Positions 23,726 through 33,032 of a stretch of DNA of 64,000 nt are shown here, piece after piece. This DNA is from DSXH01 sp964532065 (GTDB lineage Bacteria; Bacteroidota; Ignavibacteria; Ignavibacteriales; Melioribacteraceae). The stretch lies in assembly GCA_964532065.1 (NCBI GenBank), contig CAZHHG010000006.1, positions 1 to 64,000 of the forward strand, written 5' to 3'. Under the pieces are notes generated by a model. It saw nothing but the letters and a program-made list of their open reading frames with translations. It had not been told where the DNA came from and did no database searches. A program made the translations under genes and the position numbers. The first letter of the stretch is position 1; each line of letters opens with the position of its first letter.

Positions 23726-24395
23726 ATTTATCCGTATCTGAATTCAGATCAATAATATTGAGGTTATTTACATACGGAGTAATAACAGGTTTTTTTATAG
23801 ATCCCATCTTTTCAAGAACTTTAATTATTTCTTTAGCCGCATTTTCAATAAATTCAACGCGTTTCAAAACAACATCGATGGATGAATTCTCTTTCGCAAG
23901 TTCTCTCCGTATTGCTGTTGTAGAAAGATTGATCAGTGTAAGCGGCTGTTTAATTTCATGGTTTGCCGTAACAACCGTAGCTGCAAAAGTTTTAATCTTC
24001 TCGATTTCGATAAGGAATTTATTAGTCTCGCTGAACCTCAAAGCCGAATTTATCCGCGCAACAAGCTCTGTTTTATTGAAAGGTTTTTTAATATAGTCGA
24101 ACGCACCGGCTTGAAGTCCGGCTTTTAAATTATCCGCTTCGGTAAGGGCAGTCAGGAGAATGATTGGAATCAGTTTAGTCTCCTCTTTCATCGAAAGGGA
24201 TTTACAAACATCATACCCTGAGACACCGGGCATCATAATATCGAGCAGTATAAGGTCGGGCTGTTCATTAATAGCTTTATGTATTCCCATTTCGCCGTCG
24301 TAGGCTTTTATAACTTCAAATCCTTCATGTTCAAGCCGGTCTTGAAGCAGAAACACATTATCGGGATAATCATCAATAACAAGAATTTTTTTCAT
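23718..24395 (-). CDS. Receiver domain fused to a bare DHp (HisKA-like) domain
   Basis: A 225-residue protein with a complete N-terminal receiver (D8-D9, phospho-D52 in LILLDIMMP, K104) followed by a helical-hairpin dimerisation domain with His146 in ANHEIKQPLTLI, an H-box-like motif with a following Glu. No N, G1 or G2 box follows, so there is no ATPase domain, and the chain ends about 80 residues after the His. It may work as a phosphotransfer relay or as a phosphatase partner (inference). It overlaps the large hybrid kinase upstream by ATGA, so it should be made with that kinase and act downstream of it. Confidence 0.8.
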   Translation of the reverse strand: MKKILVIDDYPDNVFLLQDRLEHEGFEVIKAYDGEMGIHKAINEQPDLILLDIMMPGVSGYDVCKSLSMKEETKLIPIILLTALTEADNLKAGLQAGAFDYIKKPFNKTELVARINSALRFSETNKFLIEIEKIKTFAATVVTANHEIKQPLTLINLSTTAIRRELAKENSSIDVVLKRVEFIENAAKEIIKVLEKMGSIKKPVITPYVNNLNIIDLNSDTDKSN

Positions 24396-27300
24396 TTTAC
24401 ATCAATCCTGGAATTTATGTACATAGTTATTTTTGAAGCAAGAAGCGTAGAATTTATCGGCTTGGTTACCAGATCATTAAAACCATTCCTGGTAACCACT
24501 TCTTTATTATCTAACATGGCATACGCGGTAAGGGCAATAACCGGAATAGATGAAACGCGATTATCGCTCCGTATTCTTTTTACAGTTTCAAATCCGTCCA
24601 TCTGAGGCATCATAATGTCGAGCAGTATAAGGTCGGGATTAATATGATTGAGCATCAGGAGGCATTCTGTACCATTGTGTGCAAAGACTGTTTCATAGTT
24701 AAGCTCTTTAACGAATTCACCGATTGTAAAGAGGGTATCCGGGTCGTCATCAACTATCAGAATTGTCTGTTTCGGTTCCGATAATCCATTATCGCCTTCT
24801 ACCGGAATGTTATCGCTGATTTTTTCTTCAATTAAATTATTATTACGGCTCGATAATTCAGAATCAATCATCAATCTCTCTTTGAGGCTTTTTAAAACAT
24901 CGAGGGGATGATTCTTGCTTCGCAGAGTCAATTCTTTAATAGAGGAATTAATCCACTCGAAATCCTTTTCCAAATTTTCTTTACTTACATTAAGAACTGT
25001 AAAGAGATTCCTGTTCAGTTTGTACTCTTCAATTTTAAGCAGGAATTCTAGGGTGTCGGATTTGAAGGAATCAAAATCAATAACCACCAGATATCTGGAA
25101 TCTTTTGCGGGATTAGTAATTAAAGAATTTAGATCGTCAATGAATTTTATTCTCCTTTCCGGTGGATTTTCATTCGAGAACAAACTTTTGAACTTCAGTT
25201 GATCCCTGGATGCAAAAATAATTTCCTGTATTCTGCTTTGAGAGAAAAACTCCAGGTTCTTAACTATTCTTTCAAAATCTTTAAGGGTAGCAGGTTCAAC
25301 AATAAAATCGAATATAGCCGGAAGCCATCCAACTTTTTCATTCTCTAGTATTGAAATCAGAATTGTAATTACGTCCCGGCTGTAAGGATTCGACTTAATT
25401 TCGGCCACTTCGCGTATCAAATTATCTTTGACATCATCGCAGCAGAAAATAAATGCTTCCGGCACCGGACGACCGGTATTGCTAAAATTATTTTTCCCGA
25501 TATGATAAGGGATAAGCTCATAGTCATATGAGTGGAGATAATCCGTAATAAATTTTGAAGTATCGGAGTTTTTACATGATATATAAGCACTCTTTTTAAT
25601 AGCATCCTTACCGGTATCTTCATGGATTGCAAGAAAATCCCTGATGGGAAGATCGAAGACATCCAGAACAATATCGTGCAGTGCAAAAGCGAACTCGGAA
25701 CCTTTGTGTAATTGGCTCTTAAGAGAAAGAGTTCCGCCCAGTAATTCAACATAACGTTTGGTAATCGTAAGGCCGAGCCCGGCGCCTCCGTATTTTCTTG
25801 ACGATCCTGAATCAATCTGTCTGAACTCGGAGAAAATTATTTTCTGATTCTCCTCTGAAATTCCAATTCCTGTATCGGCAACCGAGAAATTCAGATCAAG
25901 ATTATTTTCTAGTGTAATAGAGAGTTTAACTTCACCGGAATCCGTAAACTTAACGGCATTAGTTATAAGATTATTAAGGATCTGTTCCAGTTTACTCTTA
26001 TCGGTATTAAGAAGGAGGTTTTTACCCGGAGGGGATTCAATAAGGAACTTCAGGTTTTTATCCGAAGCAATCTGTTGAATGTTGGTATTAATGTCTTCAA
26101 GAAGGTCGCTGAGCAGAAAATTATCTTTTTTGATTTCTATTCTGCCGGATTCAAATTTCGAGAACTCAAGAATATTGGTAATCATGCCAAGGAGTTTTTT
26201 ACCATTACGGTATACAATGCCCATTCTTTCTTTAGATTTCTGGGGAGTAACGTCGTCTTTCAATATTAGTTCTGTGAGGCCCAGGATGGAAATAAGCGGG
26301 GTGCGAAGCTCATGCGACATACTTGCAAGAAACTGTGATTTTACTTTTGTTAGCTCAACTGCTTTGGCTCTCTGCTTATCAAGCTCAAGAGCTTTTTCAT
26401 TTATCTGTCTGTGAAGTTCTTTCAGCTCATCATTCTGTTCGATTATCTGTTTATTCTGTTTCTGGTATTCCTCGTTAAGCCTTCTGAGTTCAACTACATA
26501 GTTTTCGAGTTGCTCGAGTGAGCGAGCGTTTACAAGTCCGATTGCAAGCTGTTCCTGTATATTGTCGATGTAGTTTCTAACACTGCCGCCGGGTTCCGAA
26601 TCCGAAGCAAGTTCAAGAATTGCGATTGTCTCCCTGTTGTAGATGATAGGGTAGATTAGAATATATTTTATTTTAATGGAAGTAAGACCTGTTTTTATTT
26701 CCGGGAAATTCTCGCTGAAGTTGAATTCGACCACTTCTTTTTTATCAATGGCATTACTATAGAGATCGGGTTCCTGAGTCGGTTTAATAATATTTTTACC
26801 GATTCCGGATGAAGAGATAAGCCGGAGATTCTTTTCGTCTACCATGTAAAGAACGCCGAACACGATGTTTGTGGATTTAATAATCTTATTGAGAGATGCT
26901 TCGGAAACCTCTTTGAGCGTGGAGCTTTGGTTTATAAGAGAAATAAAGTCGGTATACTCCTTTTCGGCATCATCCTTCTTTTTAAGTTCATTCAGCATTT
27001 GGTTAAAGGCTTCGCCTAATCTTCCGAGTTCGTCATTCGAAACTATCTGAACCCTATGATCCAGATTCCCTTTCCTTGTTATTTCAGCGCCTTCGCTTAA
27101 TAGTCCGATCTGTTTCCGTAATTTAGTAGTGAAAAGTAGAATGAGAATAAAAGCAAGCGAGCTTCCGGAGATAAGTATTATAAGCATTACATCGCGTAAC
27201 GTGTTTTTAAGCCCGACTCCCTCCTGATAGGTTTTAAATACAACAAAGCTGATTCTTGCACCCGGTGTAAGGATCTGGTGAGGTGAAATAGCTGCCGCTT

Positions 27301-27931
27301 CAAAATCGGCATTATCAATCTCCTCCTTATAAAGGTCGAAATTATTCCTGAATTTAAGTTCGCGGATGGCATTGATAATATTCAGGAGGTAAGTCTGGTT
27401 TTTACCGGCGTTGGAAAATTCAACCGGTGAATCGTTGATCACCAGAGCTATGTCGGCTCTGATTTTCTCGCTTATTTTATCCAGGAATCCGGATGTTATA
27501 TGAACACCGTAATAGAAAATCTGATCGTCATTCAATTTTGCGTAGCGGAGAATTAAGTTCGGATTATCAACAAATAATTGTTTAAATGACCGGGAACGGA
27601 AATTTATATAGGAATTGGACTTAACTTTAAATTCAGTATTACTGATAAGTGAGTCGTTAACCAGCGTAAAAATAAAATCGATCCCTGTTGAGTCCAGATT
27701 TATTTTTTCAATATCGGGAATGGATGAAAAGATTCTCGAAAAATCATCATCTGTCTGTTCAATACGATTTTGAAAAGTAAAAATAAAATCATTGGTGGAA
27801 TTAAGAATGTCTTTGGACTGATAATTTGATATAAGCTGGCCGGTTAGATTATAATAGATTACAGCTGTCGCAAAGGAAGCAATTAAAATAATTACAAATG
27901 TAATCAGTATTAAACGGACCTGAAGAGTCAT
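24392..27931 (-). CDS. Large membrane hybrid sensor histidine kinase
   Basis: A 1179-residue kinase. Order: membrane helix (7-29), periplasmic sensor (about 30-245), second helix (248-268), HAMP (270-322), GAF-like domain (335-470), coiled coil (470-530), DHp with His540 in SMSHELRTPL, ATPase (about 640-765), a region of about 280 residues resembling one or two degenerate receivers without an acidic pocket, and a canonical C-terminal receiver (ILIVDDDPDT, LILLDIMMPQMDG, TKP). It overlaps the receiver-DHp gene by 4 bases and lies 93 bases after the secretin gene of the pilus-like operon on the same strand, so it may be cotranscribed with and control that system (inference). The signal is unknown. 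Confidence 0.9.
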   Translation of the reverse strand: MTLQVRLILITFVIILIASFATAVIYYNLTGQLISNYQSKDILNSTNDFIFTFQNRIEQTDDDFSRIFSSIPDIEKINLDSTGIDFIFTLVNDSLISNTEFKVKSNSYINFRSRSFKQLFVDNPNLILRYAKLNDDQIFYYGVHITSGFLDKISEKIRADIALVINDSPVEFSNAGKNQTYLLNIINAIRELKFRNNFDLYKEEIDNADFEAAAISPHQILTPGARISFVVFKTYQEGVGLKNTLRDVMLIILISGSSLAFILILLFTTKLRKQIGLLSEGAEITRKGNLDHRVQIVSNDELGRLGEAFNQMLNELKKKDDAEKEYTDFISLINQSSTLKEVSEASLNKIIKSTNIVFGVLYMVDEKNLRLISSSGIGKNIIKPTQEPDLYSNAIDKKEVVEFNFSENFPEIKTGLTSIKIKYILIYPIIYNRETIAILELASDSEPGGSVRNYIDNIQEQLAIGLVNARSLEQLENYVVELRRLNEEYQKQNKQIIEQNDELKELHRQINEKALELDKQRAKAVELTKVKSQFLASMSHELRTPLISILGLTELILKDDVTPQKSKERMGIVYRNGKKLLGMITNILEFSKFESGRIEIKKDNFLLSDLLEDINTNIQQIASDKNLKFLIESPPGKNLLLNTDKSKLEQILNNLITNAVKFTDSGEVKLSITLENNLDLNFSVADTGIGISEENQKIIFSEFRQIDSGSSRKYGGAGLGLTITKRYVELLGGTLSLKSQLHKGSEFAFALHDIVLDVFDLPIRDFLAIHEDTGKDAIKKSAYISCKNSDTSKFITDYLHSYDYELIPYHIGKNNFSNTGRPVPEAFIFCCDDVKDNLIREVAEIKSNPYSRDVITILISILENEKVGWLPAIFDFIVEPATLKDFERIVKNLEFFSQSRIQEIIFASRDQLKFKSLFSNENPPERRIKFIDDLNSLITNPAKDSRYLVVIDFDSFKSDTLEFLLKIEEYKLNRNLFTVLNVSKENLEKDFEWINSSIKELTLRSKNHPLDVLKSLKERLMIDSELSSRNNNLIEEKISDNIPVEGDNGLSEPKQTILIVDDDPDTLFTIGEFVKELNYETVFAHNGTECLLMLNHINPDLILLDIMMPQMDGFETVKRIRSDNRVSSIPVIALTAYAMLDNKEVVTRNGFNDLVTKPINSTLLASKITMYINSRIDVK

Positions 27932-28024
27932 AACAAAAGTGCTTCATTTTTATTATTTCAGAATTCTTTGTTTTCAGAAACAGTGTTGAAAAAAATAAGA
28001 CAGATAAGGAGTACGCAAAGAGAT

Positions 28025-29269
28025 CTATTTTTCTTCTTCATTCTTTTTCAAGTTTGCTTTTATTTTTTCCAGAGCTTCTGCATTATCCTGAAGTTCTTTT
28101 TTAAGTACCTGAGTTTCCTTCTGTTTCGAAACCCTTTCCTTCAATGAGGGGAGTATCTCGGCCTTGATGAGCATAATTATCTCCTTCTTGGCCATTTCTT
28201 TGGAGTCGTATCCTGTAAGATACCTGATTCCCAGAACCCACCATGGTAAATCTCTAAGGAACGGAATTCCTCTTCGGACTGTAGTTTCTTCGTATACAAT
28301 TAAACCGCCAATTGCAGTTTCCTCTCCATCCAGAAGCATAACGGAGGTAGTAGCTTGAGTTTTTCTAATTTCAGTGCTGATAACATCCGGTATAGCAGTA
28401 CTTCTTTCTACCTTAAGTTGAAGCAGGATGTAATCGATTCCGTCTTCATTATAAATATGAGGAGTTACTTCCAGAATTGTACCGGTAGAATAGAATTTAT
28501 CGATCAGGTTACCGGCGAAGTCTCTCTCTTTAATTGAGAAATCCGAGCCGACCTGTGCTCTTCCCTGAATATTATTTCTAACAGTTACGTTTGGTCTTGC
28601 AAAAATTTCACCAAGGTTTTCGGTTTCAAAAAATCTAAAGAGTGCAGTGGCGTTGCCTTTAAAAGGTCCCATCTCAAAAGTAGAAGCGCTCGATAGATCG
28701 AAAGCCGGCGGTTTCTGCTGAACCTGCTGGGTGGTCGAAGAACTGCTCTGCTGTTCCTCCTGAACACTTACAAAATCTCCGCCGATAGAAAGGCCGCTTC
28801 TCGAAAGCAGAAATTGCCAGTTAATTCCTCTTTCCTGCATTTCCGATACATTCGCTTCGAACATAAGAGCGGTTATTTTAACCTCCCTATCATCAACTGA
28901 AGCATAAACTTCCGGTGTGAGTTGTTCCTTACCCGCATCCTTCTTTTTAACAACTATGACAGATTCAGTCTCCTCAACAATAAGATTATGATACTGGGCA
29001 ATTATGAAAAGGGCTTTCTTATATTGAATCTTATCCAGTTCTACTCCGATAGGGACATTAATTCCTGCGGTAGAGACGACCCGTTTACCGGAGATTTTTT
29101 CACTGACAGTACTGAGAACCTGGATTGCCTGCTCGAAAGTTATAGTTTCGGAAAGGGTAACAAGTTCAGCAGGATTTACGTAACCCTGCAGTTTCTGTTT
29201 AAGATCAACCTGAGCATAATTTACAAAGACGAAAGAGAGGAACAGCCAGGATGTAATTAGCTTTTTCAT
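28025..29269 (-). CDS. Secretin of a type IV pilus/type II secretion-like system
   Basis: A 414-residue outer-membrane secretin, short for the family. It has a signal peptide (1-19), a single STN/N0-like domain, a low-complexity Ser/Gln/Thr stretch (around VQEEQQSSSSTTQQVQQ), and a C-terminal secretin domain with VTVRNNIQGRAQVG, ILEVTPHI and the GGLIVYEETTVRRGIPFLRDLP signature. The end is a charged coiled coil in place of an S-domain. It would form the outer-membrane pore. The usual extra N domains of PilQ/GspD are not visible. It starts one base after the PilO-like gene. Confidence 0.87.
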   Translation of the reverse strand: MKKLITSWLFLSFVFVNYAQVDLKQKLQGYVNPAELVTLSETITFEQAIQVLSTVSEKISGKRVVSTAGINVPIGVELDKIQYKKALFIIAQYHNLIVEETESVIVVKKKDAGKEQLTPEVYASVDDREVKITALMFEANVSEMQERGINWQFLLSRSGLSIGGDFVSVQEEQQSSSSTTQQVQQKPPAFDLSSASTFEMGPFKGNATALFRFFETENLGEIFARPNVTVRNNIQGRAQVGSDFSIKERDFAGNLIDKFYSTGTILEVTPHIYNEDGIDYILLQLKVERSTAIPDVISTEIRKTQATTSVMLLDGEETAIGGLIVYEETTVRRGIPFLRDLPWWVLGIRYLTGYDSKEMAKKEIIMLIKAEILPSLKERVSKQKETQVLKKELQDNAEALEKIKANLKKNEEEK

Positions 29270-29270
29270 T

Positions 29271-30158
29271 TTATTTACTCTGCTTTTTTTCTTTATCGAG
29301 TTTCAGTGTTACTGATTCAATTATTCCGCCCTTGTTAAGGACAAAATTCACTTCGTTGGTCTGGTAATTTATATTCGTCAGATAACCGAGATAAACTCTG
29401 TCTCCCTCCCAGAGTAGATAAGTATTCCCGTTAGCATCAGCCAGGAAAGCACCGTCGGGTATTAACGCCAGCAATACCGCAGACTGTACGTCGAGCAATG
29501 AATCTGTATTCGGAGGAATTTCATTTCTGATCAACGGATAGAAAATATCGTAAAGAGGATTTGGTATAAGCGAGTTCTCTGTATAGTTGGCAACATAGAA
29601 TCTGTCGTCGTTCGAGAAGTAAACCGAAACCTTGAATTTAAAACTCACCAGATAATGGGGAGTGCCGTCCTGATCAACTTTTACATTATTCGTAAGATCC
29701 AGACCGGATATTTTCTTTAATAATTTACTCTCTTCTATTGCATAAATCAGATTATTAAGATCATTAAACTCGGCAATCCCGTTCAAAGTATAGTTATAAA
29801 TATTGAAATTCACCCCCGCTTCAGTATCTTCATATTCAATATTTACATAGGAATCCGGCGAGAATGAATAACTGGTTTTGTTAATGAAATCGAAAAAGTC
29901 CGACTGGGGAAGATTGAACGGTATATTATATTTTCTGTTAGCAAGAATTGAATCGAGCTGAGCAACTCTGTTTTTTAATTTCTGAAGCTGATCTTCAAGG
30001 TCTTTAGTATCGAGCTGATAAAGCCGGAGGTCCTTTACTTTTTTCTCCCTGTCGTCAATCTTCCCTTTAAGAAAAACATAATTAAAGAGGCCGCCGGCCA
30101 GTATAATGGCAATCAGAATTAAAACAATAATGATAGTATTTTTTACTTTGCTGCTCAT
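29271..30158 (-). CDS. PilO-like inner-membrane protein with PilP/GspC-like C-terminus
   Basis: A 295-residue bitopic protein. One N-terminal helix (7-30) leads to a coiled coil (30-75) and a ferredoxin-like PilO fold (about 85-185, with LNNLIYAIEESKLLKKI). The last 75 residues (from about PDGAFLADANGNTYLLWEGD) look like the small beta domain of PilP/GspC, which contacts the secretin. The fusion would join the alignment complex directly to the secretin encoded next to it. It overlaps the PilM-PilN gene by ATGA. The PilO part is inferred from position and topology more than from motif, and the PilP-like part is tentative. Confidence 0.7.
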   Translation of the reverse strand: MSSKVKNTIIIVLILIAIILAGGLFNYVFLKGKIDDREKKVKDLRLYQLDTKDLEDQLQKLKNRVAQLDSILANRKYNIPFNLPQSDFFDFINKTSYSFSPDSYVNIEYEDTEAGVNFNIYNYTLNGIAEFNDLNNLIYAIEESKLLKKISGLDLTNNVKVDQDGTPHYLVSFKFKVSVYFSNDDRFYVANYTENSLIPNPLYDIFYPLIRNEIPPNTDSLLDVQSAVLLALIPDGAFLADANGNTYLLWEGDRVYLGYLTNINYQTNEVNFVLNKGGIIESVTLKLDKEKKQSK

Positions 30159-31711
30159 TTCGTAGTTAACGAATCTTCAGAGAGTTTAAAATTAATTGTA
30201 TAAGCGAATGCACTTTTCTCGCGGAGCGGTTCATAATTAATAAATTTCAATAAAGCTGTATTACTGTATTGAGCAAACTCTGTAAGAACGCTTCTTGATA
30301 AAGCATACCCGTTAATTTTTACTTCTTCGGGGCTAACGGTTTCGAGTTTGGTAAGCCAGAAATTTCTGCGTCTTTCTATAAAGTCCGATACTTTTGTTAA
30401 GTTTTTATTCCAGATACCCGAGCCTGTTGTAGCTGAATCCAGAATTGCCTGTGTCTTATCGAAGTTATTAATTCGTGCGTCCAGTGGAGTAATCTCATCA
30501 ACGAGAGCCTGATTCTGCTGTTGTAAAACCGTCAGACGTTCAATCTCAAAATCGAGGTCTTTAATTTCCCTGTAACTCGATAGGATTTGAAAAGTGAAAA
30601 AAAATGTTGCGCCGAAGAGGAGTGGCAGAATAGCATAGCTATGCCATCCGAATTGTAAAAACTTCTGATGTTCCTGGATATACTTGGGAAGGAAATTCAC
30701 ACCAACATGAGTTTTATTCAATTCATCAAAATATTCGACAGCCGAAGCAATCGGAATTGCATAGAGAGCCAGATTTTTTGCATCTTCATCAGTAATAAGC
30801 GAATTATTAAAGTCCTCAAACTTTAGTTCACTCACATTAGCTTCAGGAAATGTACCGAAGAAAGAGAGTATCAGGTTTTCAGAACGGTCTTCGCCGCAGA
30901 GAATAATATTATCGAGTTTTGGAATTCCTCCGTTCTCCATTTCAAGCAGAATTTTGGAGAAATATACGTCGTAAGTATGAAGATTCTTTGTTCCAATATC
31001 GAGAGTAGCACCGATATGTTTTAATTTCTGTCCTTCCAGAAAAATCAGTTTGCTGTATTCTTTACCTATATAAATAATAAGTGTGTTGTCTTCAGGGAAG
31101 AATTTATTTGTTTTGCAGACATAATAAGCGAGCGACAGTTCGGCGGTTTTAACAGTAGGAATTTTAAAATATCTTCTGTTGTTTAAATTAGCGAGCAGAT
31201 TAACAAGATGGACACAAGGAATCTCACCTTCTATAAAAACGCTCAGCATCGCTTTATCATTTAATTCCGTCACATCAACCGAATCCAGATCAACAGAAAT
31301 CCCTTTTACATTCCTGATATCATTGGCAACCAGCTGAAGCAGTTTCTTTTTATTTTCATCCCTCGGACCTTCGTAGTTATGGTAATTTACGACAGGTTCA
31401 GTAATTATCGGAATAAACTGGCAATGATTCAGCTTTAATCCGAACAGTGACGATTGAAGCTGACCAACATCCGAAGTATCCTTTTCCGGTTCCGACGCGG
31501 GGACTGCTTCATCAAGACTTTCGAATGAGAAGTTACTACCGGTATCGGCCGTTTCAATCTCATCAAGAGAAGCCTGACGTGAAAGCTGCTGAAGGGACTG
31601 GGACATTGTCAATGAAGCGACTCTTAAAACTTTTACAGTGTCTTTCTCCTTTGTAAGAACCGCAACTTTAGTGTCCGTTCCCTCACAATATATGCATACA
31701 ACCGGTTTCAA
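30155..31711 (-). CDS. PilM-PilN fusion protein
   Basis: A 518-residue protein. Residues 1-350 resemble the actin-like PilM fold (VCIYCEGTDTKVAVLT at the start, then NTLIIYIGKEYSKLIFLEG and LDNIILCGEDRSE), with a Ser/Asp/Glu-rich linker at about 45-85. A single membrane helix follows (about 357-378), then a coiled coil and a small C-terminal domain like PilN. In most type IV pilus operons these are two proteins joined by the PilN cytoplasmic tail. Here they form one chain, with PilN's short cytoplasmic peptide apparently replaced. Nucleotide-binding motifs of PilM are weak. The gene starts five bases after pilT. Confidence 0.8.
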   Translation of the reverse strand: MKPVVCIYCEGTDTKVAVLTKEKDTVKVLRVASLTMSQSLQQLSRQASLDEIETADTGSNFSFESLDEAVPASEPEKDTSDVGQLQSSLFGLKLNHCQFIPIITEPVVNYHNYEGPRDENKKKLLQLVANDIRNVKGISVDLDSVDVTELNDKAMLSVFIEGEIPCVHLVNLLANLNNRRYFKIPTVKTAELSLAYYVCKTNKFFPEDNTLIIYIGKEYSKLIFLEGQKLKHIGATLDIGTKNLHTYDVYFSKILLEMENGGIPKLDNIILCGEDRSENLILSFFGTFPEANVSELKFEDFNNSLITDEDAKNLALYAIPIASAVEYFDELNKTHVGVNFLPKYIQEHQKFLQFGWHSYAILPLLFGATFFFTFQILSSYREIKDLDFEIERLTVLQQQNQALVDEITPLDARINNFDKTQAILDSATTGSGIWNKNLTKVSDFIERRRNFWLTKLETVSPEEVKINGYALSRSVLTEFAQYSNTALLKFINYEPLREKSAFAYTINFKLSEDSLTTK

Positions 31712-31716
31712 ATCGA

Positions 31717-32943
31717 CTAAACACCCTTCATCAATTGAAGAATTCTATTTTTATTATTCGAGTAAGCGACTGCATTTTCTTTAGAAATCTTTTTATCTGT
31801 AAAGAGGCGTAACAAATCCTGTTCCATAGTAACCATTCCCTGCTGTCCACCCTGATTAATCATCATATAAATTTCGCTTGTATTGTTGTTCTTAATAGCC
31901 GCCTTAACGCTTGGAGTAACAATCAGAACTTCCTTAGCAAGAACACGTTTTCCATCGAGGCTCGGCACAAGTTTTTGCGACACTACAGATATCAAAACGT
32001 CTGCCAAACGATTCCGGACTCTTTCCTGTTCTTCGGGGCTAACTTCTGCAATTATACGGTCTATCGACTCCACAGCTGAAGAAGTGTGTAAGGTAGAAAA
32101 TACCTTATGACCTGTATCTGTTACCTCTAAAGCTGCTAAAATAGTGTCCGGGTCCCTCATTTCACCAATAACAATAATATCAGGATCCTGGCGAAGGGCC
32201 TGAACCACACCATCTTTAAAGGAAAGGACATCACGGCCAACTTCCCTATGCTTAATTATCGAAATTTTTGATGAATGTACATATTCAACTGGAGAGGCAA
32301 TGATTACGATGTGACATGGATCAAATTGATTATGAAAGTCTATTATTGCGTCGAGCGTGGAAGATTTACCGCTACCGGTAATTCCGGTTATAAGTGAGAG
32401 CCCGAACTTAATGTAATTGTGACTCATTGTTTTAACTGCATACGGATGAAAATCGAGTGACTCGATCGGCCGAACCGCAGCTTGAATAGCTCTCATATTA
32501 AGAGCCAGGGCATCCAGATCAAAATAAGCATCTGCTCTGAATCTTACATAACGCGAAATCTTATCGAGTTTGTATGTATGACTGAAATCCAGATTTCTGT
32601 TTTGAAGAAGGAACTGGCACTGATTTTTATTTAGGAGCGAAACAATTAATGCAGAGGATTCATCCACAGTGAACTGAGGCAACTCTTTTACACGTTCTTT
32701 TTTTCCATAGATTCTGAACCAGATAAAATTTTGAGCACCGAAACCGCCTATTTCAACATCCGATGCATTTCTTTCGAGCATTACGGTTAGAATATAGTTT
32801 GCAAGGTTAAGAACCTGGATTTTTTCCTCCTGTGTCATCCTGTCAATATTCTCGATTATATAACGAACTCTTTCAGGACCGAGAACTGTAGGAGGGATTT
32901 GCTTCGCAAATTCAGAGAGGATTTTTTTTGCCTGTTCTACCAT
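31717..32943 (-). CDS. pilT: PilT-like pilus ATPase
   Basis: A 408-residue secretion ATPase of the PilT group. Walker A is GITGSGKSS (about 187-195), Walker B is IIVIGEMRDPDT, and the His box is TGHKVFSTLHTSSA. The Asp box, normally EDPIEY, reads ASPVEYVH (about 216-223), losing the acidic pair, so activity may differ from standard PilT. About 130 N-terminal residues form the PAS-like N-domain. A TTG at 32949 is possible, but the ATG at 32943 is used. With a separate PilB in the operon, this is the retraction or second motor. It lies 89 bases after pilB and 5 before the PilM-PilN gene. Confidence 0.87.
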   Translation of the reverse strand: MVEQAKKILSEFAKQIPPTVLGPERVRYIIENIDRMTQEEKIQVLNLANYILTVMLERNASDVEIGGFGAQNFIWFRIYGKKERVKELPQFTVDESSALIVSLLNKNQCQFLLQNRNLDFSHTYKLDKISRYVRFRADAYFDLDALALNMRAIQAAVRPIESLDFHPYAVKTMSHNYIKFGLSLITGITGSGKSSTLDAIIDFHNQFDPCHIVIIASPVEYVHSSKISIIKHREVGRDVLSFKDGVVQALRQDPDIIVIGEMRDPDTILAALEVTDTGHKVFSTLHTSSAVESIDRIIAEVSPEEQERVRNRLADVLISVVSQKLVPSLDGKRVLAKEVLIVTPSVKAAIKNNNTSEIYMMINQGGQQGMVTMEQDLLRLFTDKKISKENAVAYSNNKNRILQLMKGV

Positions 32944-33032
32944 CAGCAAGTACCGAATTTCTGGTTAAATAGTGTTTTCTTCGATTTCTTTTAAGCAATA
33001 TAAGAAAACTTAGTCACGATTAAAGCAGTTTT

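Noticed and set aside
26079..26414. 111-codon plus-strand open frame inside the large hybrid kinase
   Set aside because: A shadow of the kinase frame with low-complexity Ser/Leu content; the kinase DHp domain lies on the other strand.
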